NCBI GenBank assembly: GCA_029582155.1
Contig: CM055908.1
Span: forward strand, 20,189,406 to 20,253,405
Reading direction: 5' to 3'
From: Panopea generosa
Taxonomy: Eukaryota; Mollusca; Bivalvia; Adapedonta; Hiatellidae
Length of the DNA: 64,000 nucleotides
Made by a program: the position numbers and the translations under genes. Shown here in pieces: positions 11,799-27,100 of the stretch. The notes beneath the pieces were generated by a model. That model had not been told where the DNA came from. It saw only the letters and a program-made list of their open reading frames with translations, and made no database searches. Positions within the stretch are counted from its first letter, which is position 1. Every line of letters begins with the position of its first letter.

Positions 11799-12059
11799 TT
11801 TGGTAGAATCAAAATCTCACCAAACGAGAAGGCATAAGTATAGAAAAAATATCAAATTTACAAATAAGTGTTTATTTTTCGTGATATTCCATACATTTAC
11901 ATATCGCTAAATTTAATTGATTATCTTAATAATTGATCTTTAAAAAATCTCGCACCCTTAAATGACGTCACAAATTTTCTTTCATCTTGGGAATACCAAG
12001 AGTATTGAAGGAGAGAAATGACTGATATCTAGTGTTAATCGTAAATTCTTTGTTTAGAG
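11799..12059. promoter_or_regulatory. divergent RPP30/BTRC promoter
   Basis: Only 261 bp separate the RPP30 start (minus) from the BTRC start (plus), so both 5' UTRs and the core promoter must lie here. It contains a perfect palindromic cAMP-response element TGACGTCA at 11963-11970. A YY1-type AAAATGGCGGC on the minus strand (11791-11801) overlaps the RPP30 start codon. No TATA box stands out at a sensible position for either gene. Bidirectional transcription is inferred from geometry. Confidence 0.7.
11963..11970. promoter_or_regulatory. CRE (ATF/CREB-type) site
   Basis: Exact TGACGTCA, the palindromic consensus bound by CREB/ATF factors, placed 90 bp from the BTRC start and 165 bp from the RPP30 start. 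Binding is not shown by sequence alone. Confidence 0.6.
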
Positions 12060-12125
12060 ATGAATTCAATGGAAAGTAAAATGGAAACTTCTTCATCAGT
12101 TGATGAAAGAATTGACCTTAAAAGG
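12060..12125 (+). CDS. BTRC: BTRC coding exon 1 (N-terminus)
   Basis: Encodes '[20 protein letters not shown]' then KR; the donor is GTAAAT. Three in-frame Met codons (1, 4, 8) are possible starts; the first was chosen as it is preceded closely by stops and follows the promoter. The N-terminus is poorly conserved in this family, so the exact start is uncertain. Confidence 0.75.
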
Positions 12126-15100
12126 GTAAATATACGTATTTATTGTCCCTTTCAAATATGCCTTTATGAACGGACGCCATTTTTTTCCAGGAAGATCTGT
12201 CAAACTGTTTAGGATAAACAGACCTGATGGTTTCAAAGATTGACTATTACACAGTCATATAACGTTATGATCACTAATTCTATATTACATTGACTAACAA
12301 ACTAAACATTTATATGATACGATTGGTGATTTCTTTTATTATTTAAAAAAAACAGTGCAAGACAAAAACAACAAAAGTCGGTAGCAGACAAAAAAAAATT
12401 ATCCTCACTCCTCATACACAGGCACACACATTAAATATCAGGACTAGAAAACCACAAATATAACAAATAATTTGTTGTTTCATTAATGCAAAATCAGTTG
12501 CGGCAGAGCCACATAAAGTCTGCGGTGGTCAAGTGTTTAGAGCATGTTCTCCTAGGACCACAGGTCCCCAGTTGGATTCCTGGTGGGGTTTCGTCCAGGG
12601 TTTTCCGAATACACTTCCGCAGTGACTTAATTCAGCGAGTTACTATGAAAGTATGCAATCCTTCCGATGGGAATTAAAAAGTACTGGGAGAGCCATACCC
12701 AGACAGTGCATGTAAAATGAATTCATTGAGCTGCTAGATGTTAATCAGTGATGCAGATACCAAGTAAACCTCCAGCACAAACGAGGCTTCAGATAATAAT
12801 CATTGCAGTTATTCCTGGAAGTAAAGGGTATGGGTGTGGTTGGTCCTTAATTGATTATAATTGGTAATTTTTTTTTATAGTTATACAAACAAAATAAAAG
12901 TTTTTGTTTATTAAATGTATTTTTAGTAAACTAAACCCCCAAAATGTAGCAACCATGGTTATTAATCCAAACAAATGCCAAATGTGTGTATTTCAGAAAA
13001 TTAACTTCATCTTTCAAATCCTGTGCAATAATTATTTTTCACTTAGAATCTGTTTCCTTCAAAATGAAAACCAATTTTGTGAAAGTAAACTTTTTGTAAT
13101 AATTCTTACATTTCTCAGAAATGCTTTTACAGACGTAATTAAACCTTTTGAACTAGTGTTTTATCTTAGGTTTTTAAAATAACATGTTGAAACTTTTTCT
13201 TAGGATTTTATTGTTTTATTTACTTGTAAAATGCCATTTTACAATCTAGTACTTTGTTTTGAAATTTTTTTCACTTTGTGATGGGACAATTTTGGTCATA
13301 CAAACTTAGGTTTGGAGTATTGTTTGTTTTAATTAAAAATGATAAAATCATTTTATTTCAGGTGGAGACAATTGCACGTATAAATTCAATCGGATCTCAC
13401 TCAGAGCAACCACCTTCAGAGGAATTCATGAAAGACCGCGATGTGTGTGTAAAATACTTTGACAATTGGTCAGAAAATGAACAGGTGTATTTTGTGGAAC
13501 ATTTATTGTCACGCATGTGTCATTATCAGCATGGGCAAATTAATTCATATCTCAAGCCAATGTTGCAGCGTGACTTCATATCAGCACTTCCAGGTATAGT
13601 AGTTTTTTAAAACTGTATCTTTATAGGGTTTTTACTATTGTATATCTTTGGCAAAAATATTTCTGATGAAAGGAAGCTTCCCTCTACCCACCGCCATATT
13701 TTGAAGTGAAAGTAAACAGACCCAAGTTTTGATACAGAACCCATCTGCATTGGTGAGAAGCATCATTGTGATTATAGCTGTGGGTACCAGACAGTCATCA
13801 TTAATTGGCACCTAGTCTTTATCATTATGAAAATATTCAATAACACTAAATAACTGTATTATTTAGCTTCACTGTTGCAACCGTATTTTCATTAAATTTT
13901 CACACTTGCACTGACCAACCATAAGATTTTGGTAAATTTCTTGAGAACTCCAGATAAGATTACACTTTTATACAATAATTAATATTTATGAGAAAAAAAA
14001 TGTGATTAAATATAAATTCAAGGATTATAAAAATACTTTTATATATCACATTAACATTTTGCAATGTTCCATTACACAACATAAATATATGTATGTATCT
14101 ATAAAAAAAGGTGTAAAAATATCCTTTGCACTCAAAACTTATCTGGAGCTATGCAAAGTCTTGGTACAAAATTTATTTAATAATTAATGTGAAAGTCCCG
14201 TGAACTATTAGATATAGCTTCATTTGGCATGGTCTTTTATTCCACATGTATATGTCGTTTTCAAAAAAGCTGTTCTAAGATTCTATGGATTGTCAGTCTA
14301 AACGTAAAGTAAGAAACACATTTCCATTTATTTTTATTCAGCCAAGGGTTTGGACCACATAGCAGAGACCATTTTATCATATCTGGATGCAAAATCACTG
14401 TGTTCAGCAGAGTTGGTATGTAAGGAATGGTACCGCGTGATATCCGAGGGCATGTTATGGAAGAAGCTCATGGAGAGAATGGTGAAAACAGACAACTTAT
14501 GGCGAGGTCTTGCCGAGAGGCGTGGCTGGTAAGTTGGTGGTAGTTCACATCTCTTTGTCATAATCTACCATTTTAAAGGGATTTTGATAAAATAGGCTGC
14601 ATTGTTCTTTGGGTGGTGAGTGAATCTGAGTGAAATATGTGTCAACAGTTGTTTGCGACAAATCAATGAGGTTGGAGGCTGATCTGTACTAGTTCTACCC
14701 AGAAAGTGAACTCGAGAGTGGTTCATATAAGTTTTGAGCCTTCTTAGCCATCGAGTTAAAAGATATTAGTATCTTATATAAATATAAACAAAAAAAATGG
14801 TCAAGAGACAAGCAAAATAAATATGCAATGTAATGGTTAATAGCCAGTCATTTGTTACACCAGCACTCCCAAGATCAAAACATAGCAGAGAACAATGGAG
14901 CCATGCTACTAAAGCTTGAATGTCCAGGCAGTAAATGGAATTGTGTTTTTTCATTGCAACAAACATAGCTGGGATTGTCATGGTGCTACCTCTCTTGAAC
15001 TATATAGCTACTGTCTTAGGGACCTGCCCTTGAATGCCTTAATGTCTTTATTTGATGTGATGGCATTCAATTTTTTTACAGAACCCACGGTAGTTATTTT

Positions 15101-18100
15101 TACAAAACTTACACAATACAGTCAGTGAGACTATGATACCTCGAAGGCCGCCTCAAACCAACAGGAGCGCTGGAGTTTTAGGTGTTTTCATTTCATTGCA
15201 CGAAAAATCCAAATTTTCTTTATATAATTGTTGGATTAAAATGCCGCTGTGATCATTTTGAACAAAAATGGACAGAATTCATGTTATAACACATTTTCAA
15301 AAGTCAATAAAAACAGTGGGTAGGTCGAAGCACAGCAAACAAATATTTTTTAAGCATGGCCCTGATTGTTATTACTTAAAATTGGAATGTTTGTATCAGT
15401 TGGGGAAACAGGGAAAACATTCTCAAGAATTTTATACATGACATTTGGTTTGTATTGCCTGTCAGTTGTCCTTTATTTTAATTACAAGTATTCCTGCAGG
15501 TAATATTGAATTATTCATACTTGTGACTAACAGGCTTGTCTGGTACAACCAGTTAACTGGTAATTTTTGGGATATTGTATTCAGTAGTAGAACTAGGAAA
15601 ACGGAACCAATAATTCAGATTACTTTTCATTTTAAAGGCGGTTATTGTTAAAAGTCCTACTGATTTTTTTTGCCTGTCGCAAAGAAATCCAACATAAAAC
15701 ACCTACTGTACATACAGTTCAAACAATACATTTATACATGTAATTGCAATGTAAAATGTTTTGAAAAACTTTTTTTTTTTTTAAACAGAATTTCAGTTAT
15801 AAAAAGTTGATAAGGAATCTAATTGTTCCTGAGATCTGCTGGGCAGTAAACCAGTACTAGATGCACCTTATCTATGCAAGGCACTGACTACTTCACCACA
15901 TAATCATGTGGGAGTTTCATGGTCATAAACAAAGTTTGTGACCAATCCTCACCACTGTGACTGGCCAGATGGGGATTTGAACTCATCTCTGGATTGATAC
16001 TCAGATGAGTTTCTGACTGAGCTAGCATGGGCCCAGCTGTTTTGAAAGAGCAAACTTGATGTTCTTTTCTACAATTCACTTCAGTTCCTGTCTTGTATAA
16101 GGTACACAAGGTTAAGGGATGAAGGGAGTAGGGGGGGGGGGGGGGGGGGGGGGATTGGAGTAGGGGTGGTCAAGACCTTCACATCTGTTAGAGTGTTAAT
16201 TCTGTCAACATATGTGCCAGTGTATTCTCTATAAAGAGATAACTAAAACAACAGACTATATTGTGAAACATATGATCAATTATTCTGTTTGGTAGTAAAA
16301 CTTGTACTGTCCAAGAACTTCAAGTACAAGAGCAAATGTTGCCTTCTGGATTATTTGGCTGTTGACACAAAAAAACAAAAAATGCCACTGGTAAGTGTCA
16401 CATGCACCCCTCTCCACAAATGGTCTATGAAAATAATGATATATTTTATAATAGGTAGCGATGTTTCCATGAATATCAATAATCATGGACTGACTTTTCA
16501 GACTTTTTTTTTTATATACATTAAAGTGTGATCTATACTATTGTATAAAACTTAATGTCATTAATGTCATCTCTGGCTTGAGTTGATTGTGAGATGCAAT
16601 AATCTGTTTCTTATCGCATGAATATGAATTGAACTATTGACCTGCAGACCGGGAGGCAGGTGGCATTGGAGGAATCCCATATTCTGGTACATGTCCAATA
16701 TTTTCATTGAGTATCTATGTGCTTATTTTGATGAATGAAGTCAGAAGTGTGTGACCTTGTGATGCACCTTCTTTACCCATAGGAGACTGTAGGTTTTGAT
16801 ACCAAGTCTTGCGGTACTGGATGCTTAAAGAATTGTTGTTGTTTTTTTCACTTTCATTTAAAGGATTACTGTTGTACAGATTGATTGACCTGATGTCAGG
16901 ATTGTGTGACTGGGTGGGGTATTCTCAAAATGGGTTTCGTGTCCATTTTCCTTTTTTTCCCCCATGTTCGTTATTGTAGTTTAATTACCATACCCTGAAC
17001 CTGAAATCTTGCTTTCTTGTGGCCTGTTTTAACCCACATTTGGTGTGCCATGAAATCCCAGTTCATTTATTCATTCCAGTAAAAACTGTAATTGTATGAC
17101 TGATAAAATTGTTGAAGTAGACGATAAACAAAATACAGCATACTTACTTGTGTACAACTTTTATATTTGGGGTATGAACATTAGAGATGATGCCTTTGGT
17201 AATGTGTAGTTAAATTTGTCTGGTCACCTACGCATTTCAGTTTTCTGGCAAATTCTGTATGCAACCACATATCCTTAACATTTTTTTTATAATTTTGTGG
17301 TCTTGTTGATCTCTGACATGTTTGTTGTCCTTGGTAAATGTGTAAACATTTATGTGACAGTGTAACGCACATGGGCACTGGTTACCTAATTTGCCCTAAA
17401 ATTTGTCCCAAGTTGAACATGTAAAATATTTCAAATAGGAAACCAGCGTGCACTATGCTATCGTCTCGTTTTGAAATTGGAAACTCTATAAAATTATCTA
17501 AAAATAACAGACATAATTACTAAGCTCCAATTTCTCAAAGATTTATTTACATTGACAATATTTTGAACAGTTTACGGAATTCACCGAGCGTACCATGATG
17601 GTTCTGTATTGCTGTATATCAGTATACATTTAATACCTAGCACCACTGATAAACATACTATGTGTAAAAAAAAAAAAGATAACCTGATCAAAATTATGTT
17701 TTGCTAGAAGCAGAAGTGTTTGGAGAGGAAGTGTCAAATATACTCATTTGTTTTTCTTTCTTTTTAGGGGTCAGTACTTGTTTAAGCCACGTCCTGGAGA
17801 ACCACCCAAAGACCACAAATTCTACAGAAGTTTATACCCACAAATAATTCAAGATATAGAAGTAAGTAGGAGGTCTAATGTGACTTTTCTCTAGATTTCT
17901 CTTTCAAGCTAGACTTCCTAAAACTATAGGTGGCTCACTACTTTTTCCACATGACTTAGATGTTGATTTACTTGCTAGTTCCTGGAGCAATTCCATTGGC
18001 TAAGGAAGAAGGTCAATACCTACTGACGGTCATGACATAAAATGGAATGTTCTGTTTAGCAAAATCTGAGAGATTTTATTGGCTGAGATAGTAGGACAAC

Positions 18101-21100
18101 TTCTAAAACTTGGGTCACACATGTACATTTGTATTGAAAAACATTTTATTGTTACTTAGTGTGTAAATTACCCTCTGGTACTTAAATGTTTTTGCTTCAG
18201 GTGAACATGTAATAGCCACCTTATCATCTTGTTTTATTTGCTAGTTTACTTGGCAGCTGTCTAATACTACATGTATATTTACCTGCCCGTGTTGTCAATA
18301 AGGGGAATAATATATATCACATTCCATGAGAAATTGTTTGGCTGCATGTGGTATTGATTCGTGTATTTATATATATAGGTAATGTTAGGCACAAAGCTAA
18401 CCGCAATGAATTTAAATGAAAGTAACATGACGTAGGAATTTGTGTTGATTTACTGGCCTGGTCACGTCACACCAGCACCAGCTGAGTGACATGCAAAATG
18501 CATACATGGGAAATTAACTGTGAAGCTTCATTTAGCTTAAAACTCCAAAGGAAAATAATAAAATATATTTAAAATTGTACTATTGACATCGTTTAACTGA
18601 TCGTATAAAATGGCCACTGATAGTAAAAACAGATGATTTTTTCTTGAACTGAGAGTGAATTTTTTTAACAAAATATATATGTATGTGACAATGTGTACAC
18701 AAAGCTTTAACCTCTTTCAAAGTTGCTGAAATTCATTGTCTTGTCAGAATGGCTCATAGCTTTATAACTAAGGTCCTGTGTAATGATGTTATCTGGGTAT
18801 TTTGTTTTCACTATGTTAGTAATAATGTCCGTGTGTGTTATCTCTGTCACCTTTTAAATTAGTTTGTTTATACATGTATCACTTGTAATCCCAGGTGACA
18901 GTCCTTGCTAAAAATAGATTAAAACTGGGAAAATTTGTATTTTTTCACATTAAAGTTTTTATCTGTCATTGTCAAGTGAACTGGGATTATCTGTGTCACC
19001 TTGTTTATGAATTTTTCCATTTCAAACAAGAGTGCTTTTTTTGGGGGGAGAGGGGCAGGGGTGTGGGGGAGGGGTTGTGTATGATTACATGTATGTATGT
19101 TGAAAGGGAATTTCATTGGAGGGGAGTGGGGCTCAGAATGGGTATGAATGAAGCGGTTGGTTTCAGCATTCACTCCTCAATGCATGAACTGTCATAGTTT
19201 CAAAAGTTACATATATACAATTTAGTGGAAATGTTAATCACAAAGAAAATATAAACATAATATACCTGAACTGTCTTAATGAATTAAAAATGAATTCTTC
19301 TTTCTCGGTCAGAGGCAGAAGTATATGTAAATAAGAAAACCTTGTGATACATGCCTGTATCAGACCCTGGGGAGTACCTTTCAATACATTATACCTCATT
19401 AGTACATGACCCGGGGTTTATTATACCGGTAGCAGTATGCATATATTTGACATTTACAACAATGCCCGACTCTGACATAACATGTAATAAAAGTGACAGC
19501 ACTATCAGTGCACTTATGGATACAATCACTACAGCACGGCTAATAAAAGTCCACTTTCTGAGTTATTTATGTATGAATATGTGAAATCAACTGTCCATGT
19601 TATTGTATGTTATTGGGTAAATTAAAATATATATTTAGTTGAATGAATAATTAATTGCTGAATTCCTAGTTCAATTAATATTAAACATGCCATATTTGTT
19701 AAATGATGCCCATGCAACTTGTATGTTTTAAAACAATAAAATAATTCTTTTAAAATTTACAGTGCTCCAGATAAGCACTATTTGGGTGGGGGTGCAGTGT
19801 TTTTTTCCCACCATTTCGGGAAGATGACCTATACCCTTAGAATTTAGAATTTCATGAGTGTTATTCATTAACAAATGGAATGACTTTTTCATTGAATTAT
19901 TTGTTCAACTTCATAAAATGTGTACACTTGCTTCTTTGGCCATTTAATTAAAGAATCAATGTCATACTTAACTCAGAATGGGGGAAACTTTATTTTATCA
20001 AGGAATTATGGCCAGTTTCAGTTAACAGTTATTGAAGCTTTCAGTTGGAAATTTTTACCACTTATTTGGGAGGAAAAAGTTACTATTTGCCATTGGGAAT
20101 ATGTCCAAATAATGCTATAAAAATGGCAGAAAAAAAACACTGGGGTGGGAGCATTTATACATTGAAATTTCTGAACAAAGCGTTGAATTTAAAGTTGGTG
20201 GTAAAATATTTGATATCTCAGTGTTGATTGGTTTATTTTTCATGTAAGCAATTTAATCAAAATGTTTATTTTTATGCTTAATGTTTTGAAAATAAGCATT
20301 GCATATAAATGCTCATTTGAAGAAAAGCTTTTATGGAGGATGCACTGCGTTTATATCATGAATAAAACATTTAAAAATTAAATTACATACAGATTAAATT
20401 TAAAATATGTTTAAACCATATATCAGTGTATCATAGTCCCAACAAAAATAAGGCTGAGTTCTAACATAATAATATATTATTCAATAGTGTAAACCAGAAT
20501 GATTGTGATCTGGTAGTTCACACTTTGTTTTATTATATTAACATTAATTATTGTCCTTGAGCGGTCTTATGTCAGATCAAACATTCACATTTACATTTCA
20601 TTAATAAAACATGTTAGATTTAATGTAGAACTGTTAAATATGTCATTTACATGAAGGTCATAGTGACTTGTGACATTCAAATTTTGAATTTGCCCAGATA
20701 TTGTGGGCTTCTTTGAGGTGTTGTTCGTTTAAAATGTTCTAGGTCATTGCATGTCTCGAGTATTTTCTCTGTTTATACATAGTCCGCATTCTTTAGGTGC
20801 AATAAAGAAATCTCAGAAATCATTGGTTTGGAAGTGGCAAAAAAAAACCAATATTTTAAGGGTTGCTTAGGGCTAGTACATGAATATTTTATATGTCCTA
20901 GAAAGGTCTTTCAAAGTGATTGTTGGTAATAAAGTCGGTCACCAGTGATTGTGTTCCATTTGTATATAAACAAAAGAAAGATATAACCGTGTTATCACCT
21001 TTGTTTTAATTGAGGTAATTATGAGTTGAACAGTCAGTGGTTTGATAATAATGTGATTGTGGGATTCACAATTCAGTTTTCCTAGTATTTTTTTTTCATG

Positions 21101-24100
21101 TTACATCAGTGAGCAATGTATTGTGACAAAAGTAAAATTTAGTGATTGTATAGATAAGATGAAAAAGAATATTTGTACAAATACACCTGACCAAGTATTT
21201 GAGAACTGTTGCCCCCATCCCTTTTCATCCCTTGCAAAAACAACAGTACTTTTATCACAGCAGGTTTTAATTGTTTTAATAATTATTGTAACTTAAGAAT
21301 ATATGGAGAGAGAAAATGTGTAAACGGCTAGTGTTTGTAAGATCCAAAACGTAGATGAAGCAGAGATTAGTAACTGGTCAACCATCAAACTTGTTCTTGT
21401 TTAACGTGTGTATGATTATATAACTTCACTTAATTATTGCAGAGAATAGAAACAAATTGGCGGACAGGTCGGCACACCCTGCAACGCATTCATTGTCGCA
21501 GTGAGACGAGTAAAGGTGTCTATTGTCTACAATATGATGAAACAAGAATAGTTAGTGGTCTTAGAGACAATACAATAAAGGTACAGTCACTGCATTTGTA
21601 TTCTTATATATGGAGCACTTTATCAGCTTCTATACATGTGAATTCATCTGGGTGTCACAGATAAACACAGGGAAGAGGTGGGTAAATTAAATTCGCTGTA
21701 GAGTATATTTATATTATAATAATAAAAGTGAGAAGCGAACACTGGCAGATAATTCCTTCTGCCAAACTGAACATGGGCCAACACAACAACAGTAAGAAAA
21801 AAACATTGTCTAATATTCCTTCTCAAGGACAGTAAGTCCAGATTGAAGTAAGCTAGACTGCCATTTCAGTCAGCTGCAGTCATTTTGGACAGTATAAAAT
21901 AAAACTAATAGGACTTTGTTTTGAATAGGCATGTACATGTAGACTAGTGGCAGATTTTCAACGAGAGTCTGGTTTTAGTACTTGACATACAAGTTGTCTA
22001 CCTATTATTTTTATTAATTTCTAAGTTTGAGTACTTAATTGGAGTTGATGTCTGAAATTAATATGTGATTCCCTACAGATATAAATTACAATGTACAATA
22101 TAGGATTATGATTTGATACCAAGAAACACGTTCCTTTATTGATTTTAAACTTTGATTGGTATTCTGCCATCTGCTATTTAAGATATATAGAAATCTTACA
22201 AATATTGAAGTACAACTTGTGATAATATTTTACATATGCAGATATGGGATAGAAATACGTTAGAGTGTGTGCAGGTGTTGACGGGACACACGGGCTCAGT
22301 TTTATGTCTACAATACGACAACAATATTATAATCTCTGGCTCCAGCGACTCTACTGTGCGGGTTTGGGATGTGCGCACGGGAGAAATGTTAAATACACTC
22401 ATCCATCACTGCGAGGCAGTCCTTCATCTCCGCTTCTGTGATGGCATCATGGTCACTTGTTCAAAGGTACATGTATATTTCAATTCTTGTTCAGTCGGTT
22501 TACTACTAGTTGCAAACTGTTTGGTTGCTTTTAAAATATACATAACTCCATCATTTTTCCTCCCTGTATATTAATATAAATTTCAAGAAATTCGAATATT
22601 ACAAGTTTATTTTCAATATTTATGGGTAGAACTACTCAAAACGCTGCAGCTTTATTGTAGATGGCCTTTACATAGTTATCTAAGGATAATTGATAAACCT
22701 TGACACATGCAATACATAACTTGCTATTTGCAGGAAATTCCTTAATTAAAAATTAATATTTTTTTGTCATCTTTGGTATCCAGAAGATGACAGAAAAATA
22801 TTTCTGAAATTGTCTGTGGTCAGGTTTAAAGACATGTATCTCTCCTCTCCATTGAGTCATCAAGTAGGCATAATACAAAAAAATAGAATTTAAACTAAAA
22901 TTAATAGACAAATATCCTCATATGGTATTGCATCTCAAGTTGATGTTGTTTAGCCATGTCATGTATTGATAACTGGACTTCATTATAGCCTGACTTCGTG
23001 ATCAAGTGATATAATTAAGACAATTAATTCAGTGAAATTTTGTTGTTATATAGAACATAGATGTTTGACAGTTTGTATGTGTGGAATAATAATATGTTAC
23101 CAATTACATCAATAGATGCCGCACCTGGTTATCTCAGTAAGCGTGTCTGACTAGCATTCAAGAGATTATATTCATAAAAATAAATCTATGTTGTATTGTC
23201 TGATTTTCAACCAAGTAAAAATAATTTCCTTATTTTTAAGTTTTATTTAAGGATTTATAAAATATTCCAAATGCAAAAATGACTGATGTACATGTAGACA
23301 TAGTATCGCATGCCAGCTCTAACGCTAGAATCGGAAATCGTACCGGCCAAAAGCTCTGGCTTTTAGTTGTGTCAGTTAAAACAAGAAATCGGAAGCCGAA
23401 CCTAGGCCTGAAAATTTTTTTTGTGTTTCCAGCAACCATCCCTACCTTGTGAAAAAAAACACCTGACCTTAGATTTTTTTTTTGATTTTTTTAATTTTTG
23501 CTTGTTCCGTGCTATCAGAGAATTCTATTTGAAAAGTCAGGTAAAACAGAAAAAGTCATATTTCCAAACAGACAGCATATCTAGTATACGTTAATCACTT
23601 TAATTCACACTAGTCCCAATATACAATCATCAACAAGCCAATTAATCAGTGTCCAGCTGTTAGAACCATGGCATTGGAGTAATTATGCGGCACGCAATCG
23701 ATCGTAATGACAAACTTTGCCCTTATCAGTAGTAAGCCAAGCAGATTTAAGATGATATCAGAAAGACCTCTGATCAGAAATTGCTTATTTATTATGATTT
23801 TACACTTTAATGGTCTAGTCTCAGATACAGAAGCAAGTGAAACTTCAAAGTTTGCCTCTCAAAATCAAAAACAAATCCCGATATGAAAATGACAAATTTC
23901 AAAACTATTCACTGCCATTACAAATTTTCGGCAATTTTTTACACTTTGCTTTCATAGTTTACGCAAGATTTTAACATTTTTTACTGAAAAAGAAGACTGT
24001 TATATTGATTTGAAGACTTAAAAAATCCTGCAGGTCTGTTTATTTTCAAATTTTAAACTTACAAAACACATTTTCTGCAGGTAAAAAATCATCAATGTGT

Positions 24101-27100
24101 TAATGTCGTGTTTTCGCGATTTTCAAATTGTACATTTCTCAAAGTTAATGACTTGAAATGTATATCTTGTGTACATACATTGGTGAAGAGACCTGGTTCT
24201 TTATAAAAATCAAAATCTGTATATTGTGTATTTTATTTTATAAGCATTAGTTTTGATAAGATTTGATTTGTTGTTAAAAAATAAAAAATGACCATGGGTT
24301 GTAGGTATGTTCAAAAAATGTTTTTTGAACCACAGGTTACCTATGAAAATAAGTGCCTTTCGCCCACCCAATATAGATTTTACTGAAATAGACCTGACCA
24401 TTCAGCGTAGGAAAATATTTTAGTTTATGTATAAATAAAAGTTCTACTGTAAATGATATATTCCTATTGCTTCATTCTAGGTTTATTTAGAAATTATTTA
24501 AGAAATCCATTTATAGGATACAGTCGGTTTAAGCCTCCTTGTTTTAATAACCTTTACAAAATGTTTCAGGATCGTTCAATAGCAGTCTGGGATATGCAAT
24601 CTAATACAGAGATCAACTTGAGACGAGTACTGGTGGGTCACAGGGCAGCTGTCAATGTTGTCGACTTTGATGATAAATACATTGTGTCGGCATCAGGGGA
24701 CAGGACAATAAAGGTTTGATGATGCTTTATACTGTTGTCTGTTGCCAATCATTGTATCATAAATGTATTATCATTTCAAAACCTTTCTCTAGGATAAAGA
24801 AAAGTGAATGCTATTTTTTGTATCACGGATAAGAACAGAAGTATGGAGAATGTCTAGCTCATTTACACACAGGACCAAAGGCTTTACATTTTTTTCAAGG
24901 GATGAAGTACCTTCAAAGGATATATTAATATAGCTATGGTTAATCTGACAGCATCTGGAAAACTTTTTCACTTAAAATATTAAAGGCAGAGCAGTATACT
25001 CCGGATATTTAGTATGTTTAACAAAAGAAATAAATAGTACATTGTAAAGAAAATGGCATGATGACTGTTTGAACTATTATCTATATATGAATAGCTTTAA
25101 AAAATGCTAAGGCCTTCAAAATGGTATAAACAACTTTCTGTCTAGGTTCTTAATACTTTCAATATGAGTTGAAAAGTTTCAGAATGATAGAGTTGGGTGT
25201 TGTGTTGCGAATCTGCAGCCTGATTCAGTAGTACAGCGGTAATACAACAGTCACATGTGGACATTGTCTTGATCTGCTGAATTATAGTTATATAAGGAAT
25301 CATAAACTGTAGTAAAACAAAGTTATAGAAAACATTTTAGAATATTTGTTCTTAAAGCAGTTTCTTATTAATTGAATCAGGTATGGAGTACATCCACGTG
25401 TGAGTTTGTACGGACACTGAATGGTCACAAGCGTGGTATAGCTTGTCTGCAGTACAGAGATAGACTAGTTGTGAGTGGAAGCTCGGACAACACGATACGA
25501 CTCTGGGATATCGAGTGTGGTGCTTGTCTCCGAGTTCTCGAGGGTCATGAGGAACTTGTACGATGTATTCGCTTTGACCACAAAAGAATTGTCAGTGGGG
25601 CTTATGATGGGTAAGTTGATACAATGATAAAGTTGACTTGGATTAATTATTATACACTATTTTGCGTATATGAAGTGCTCATAAATTAATGATCAAATTT
25701 TATATCTATTGAAACATAGTATTTAAATTAAACAAGTTTATGAATAATTTCTGGAGGGAAGCTTAATATAAACCAACATGTAAGAGATGTACAAATAGTT
25801 GACATCAATTTGCACAATATTTAAAACATGTTTTTATTGAACTGACAGTATAAATATGGTTATATTTATAGAGAATAGAAATGTGTCTATACCCAGATAA
25901 AGCATTTATCAAAATCTTGTTATTTTAATAGGTAAATTCACCATAGTAGTAGAGCTGGTAAGGCTTTAAATATTAAAAACAACAAAATTACATGATGTAA
26001 AATTGTATTATTACTTTCTGCAGCCTCATACAGGAAACTGTTTTGTTGTGAAATATTATATCCCTGCATATGCCATGCTAGATATTATTATGATTTAAAT
26101 TTCAGTAAAATCAAGGTATGGGATTTAGCAGCAGCCCTGGATCCTCGGGCCCCAGCAGGGACACTATGTATCAAAACACTTGTTGTAAGTTTGTCATTCT
26201 GCCATTCTTGTTACACATTATACATACTTGTACTAATGGGTATGCATGTACATACATTGTATGGACCTCTGTTCTGGTTATTAGTGTCATTTATTGTTAC
26301 ATGGCTTTCCAAAAAAATAGATTTAGACACAAGGGCATTTTTGAACAATAGACTGATTTGAAGGAATAACAAGTCCACCAACTAATTGAACATACAATAT
26401 GACAATAAGTGTAACGTTGCTAAATATGTTAACAAAACAGAAAAGATAAATTTGAATGTTTTATCTTTTTCAAATCACTTAACACATGGAAACTGTGAAT
26501 TCCATTCTGCATTAAACCCTGATGTTGTAACATTTGATCTTAAACTCTAGGCTTCAGAGAAGCACAATCTAACATAGAGACAGGAACAGTAATTCTAATT
26601 ATAAATTTCTCCATTAACTCCATCCCCTTTTAAGGCGACACATTCAGATTTTAAGAGATATGGGCTTTTTTAACCCAGACGCCTTTTGACACCTCTTATA
26701 TAGACGTCTTCGGACACCCAATATAGAAGGCTTTTGAATTATTGGGTAAATTATGTTTATATTAACTGACAGAGTGGAAAACAGTGCAGGAAGTGTTCAG
26801 ATTGCTCGTTATGAGCAATCTGAACTCTTCCTGCACTGTTTTCAAAGGGCTTCTGTGATTGGTGCGGGAAAACGCGTATCTATGGAGTAAAGGGTTAAAG
26901 GACCGCAACATGTATGTGTGCTTTTGAATCTAAGGGATCATAATACATTATGCCTTATAGGCCTGGGGAAAGCTGTGTGCACCAGTAGTATTCTGCAGGG
27001 GTTTTATCACCAGACAAGTCAGATATGGAAACTAGTATACTTAATGTTGGAAGAAAGTGTACTCTGACCAATTTATTTCGAGACAATAGAGATCAATGAC

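Larger units (their letters stand above)
14529..17767 (+). other. BTRC intron 3
   Basis: Contains SINE-like pieces (14660-14760, 15836-16035), a 23-G run (16131-16153) and a dispersed repeat shared with the SMC3 intron (16365-16520). The short open frames here have no homology I recognise. Confidence 0.65.
21581..26105 (+). other. BTRC introns 5-8 (between the WD40 exons)
   Basis: Introns 21581-22241, 22467-24569, 24714-25380 and 25611-26105. Nothing firm was recognised. The second holds low-complexity A/T tracts around 23440-23500 and 23230-24390, possibly an old repeat. Confidence 0.55.

Noticed and set aside
26777-26843. Perfect-looking hairpin as a microRNA precursor
   Set aside because: A 5-nt loop, near-perfect pairing and a second copy within TTAA-flanked inverted ends fit a foldback MITE better than a miRNA gene.
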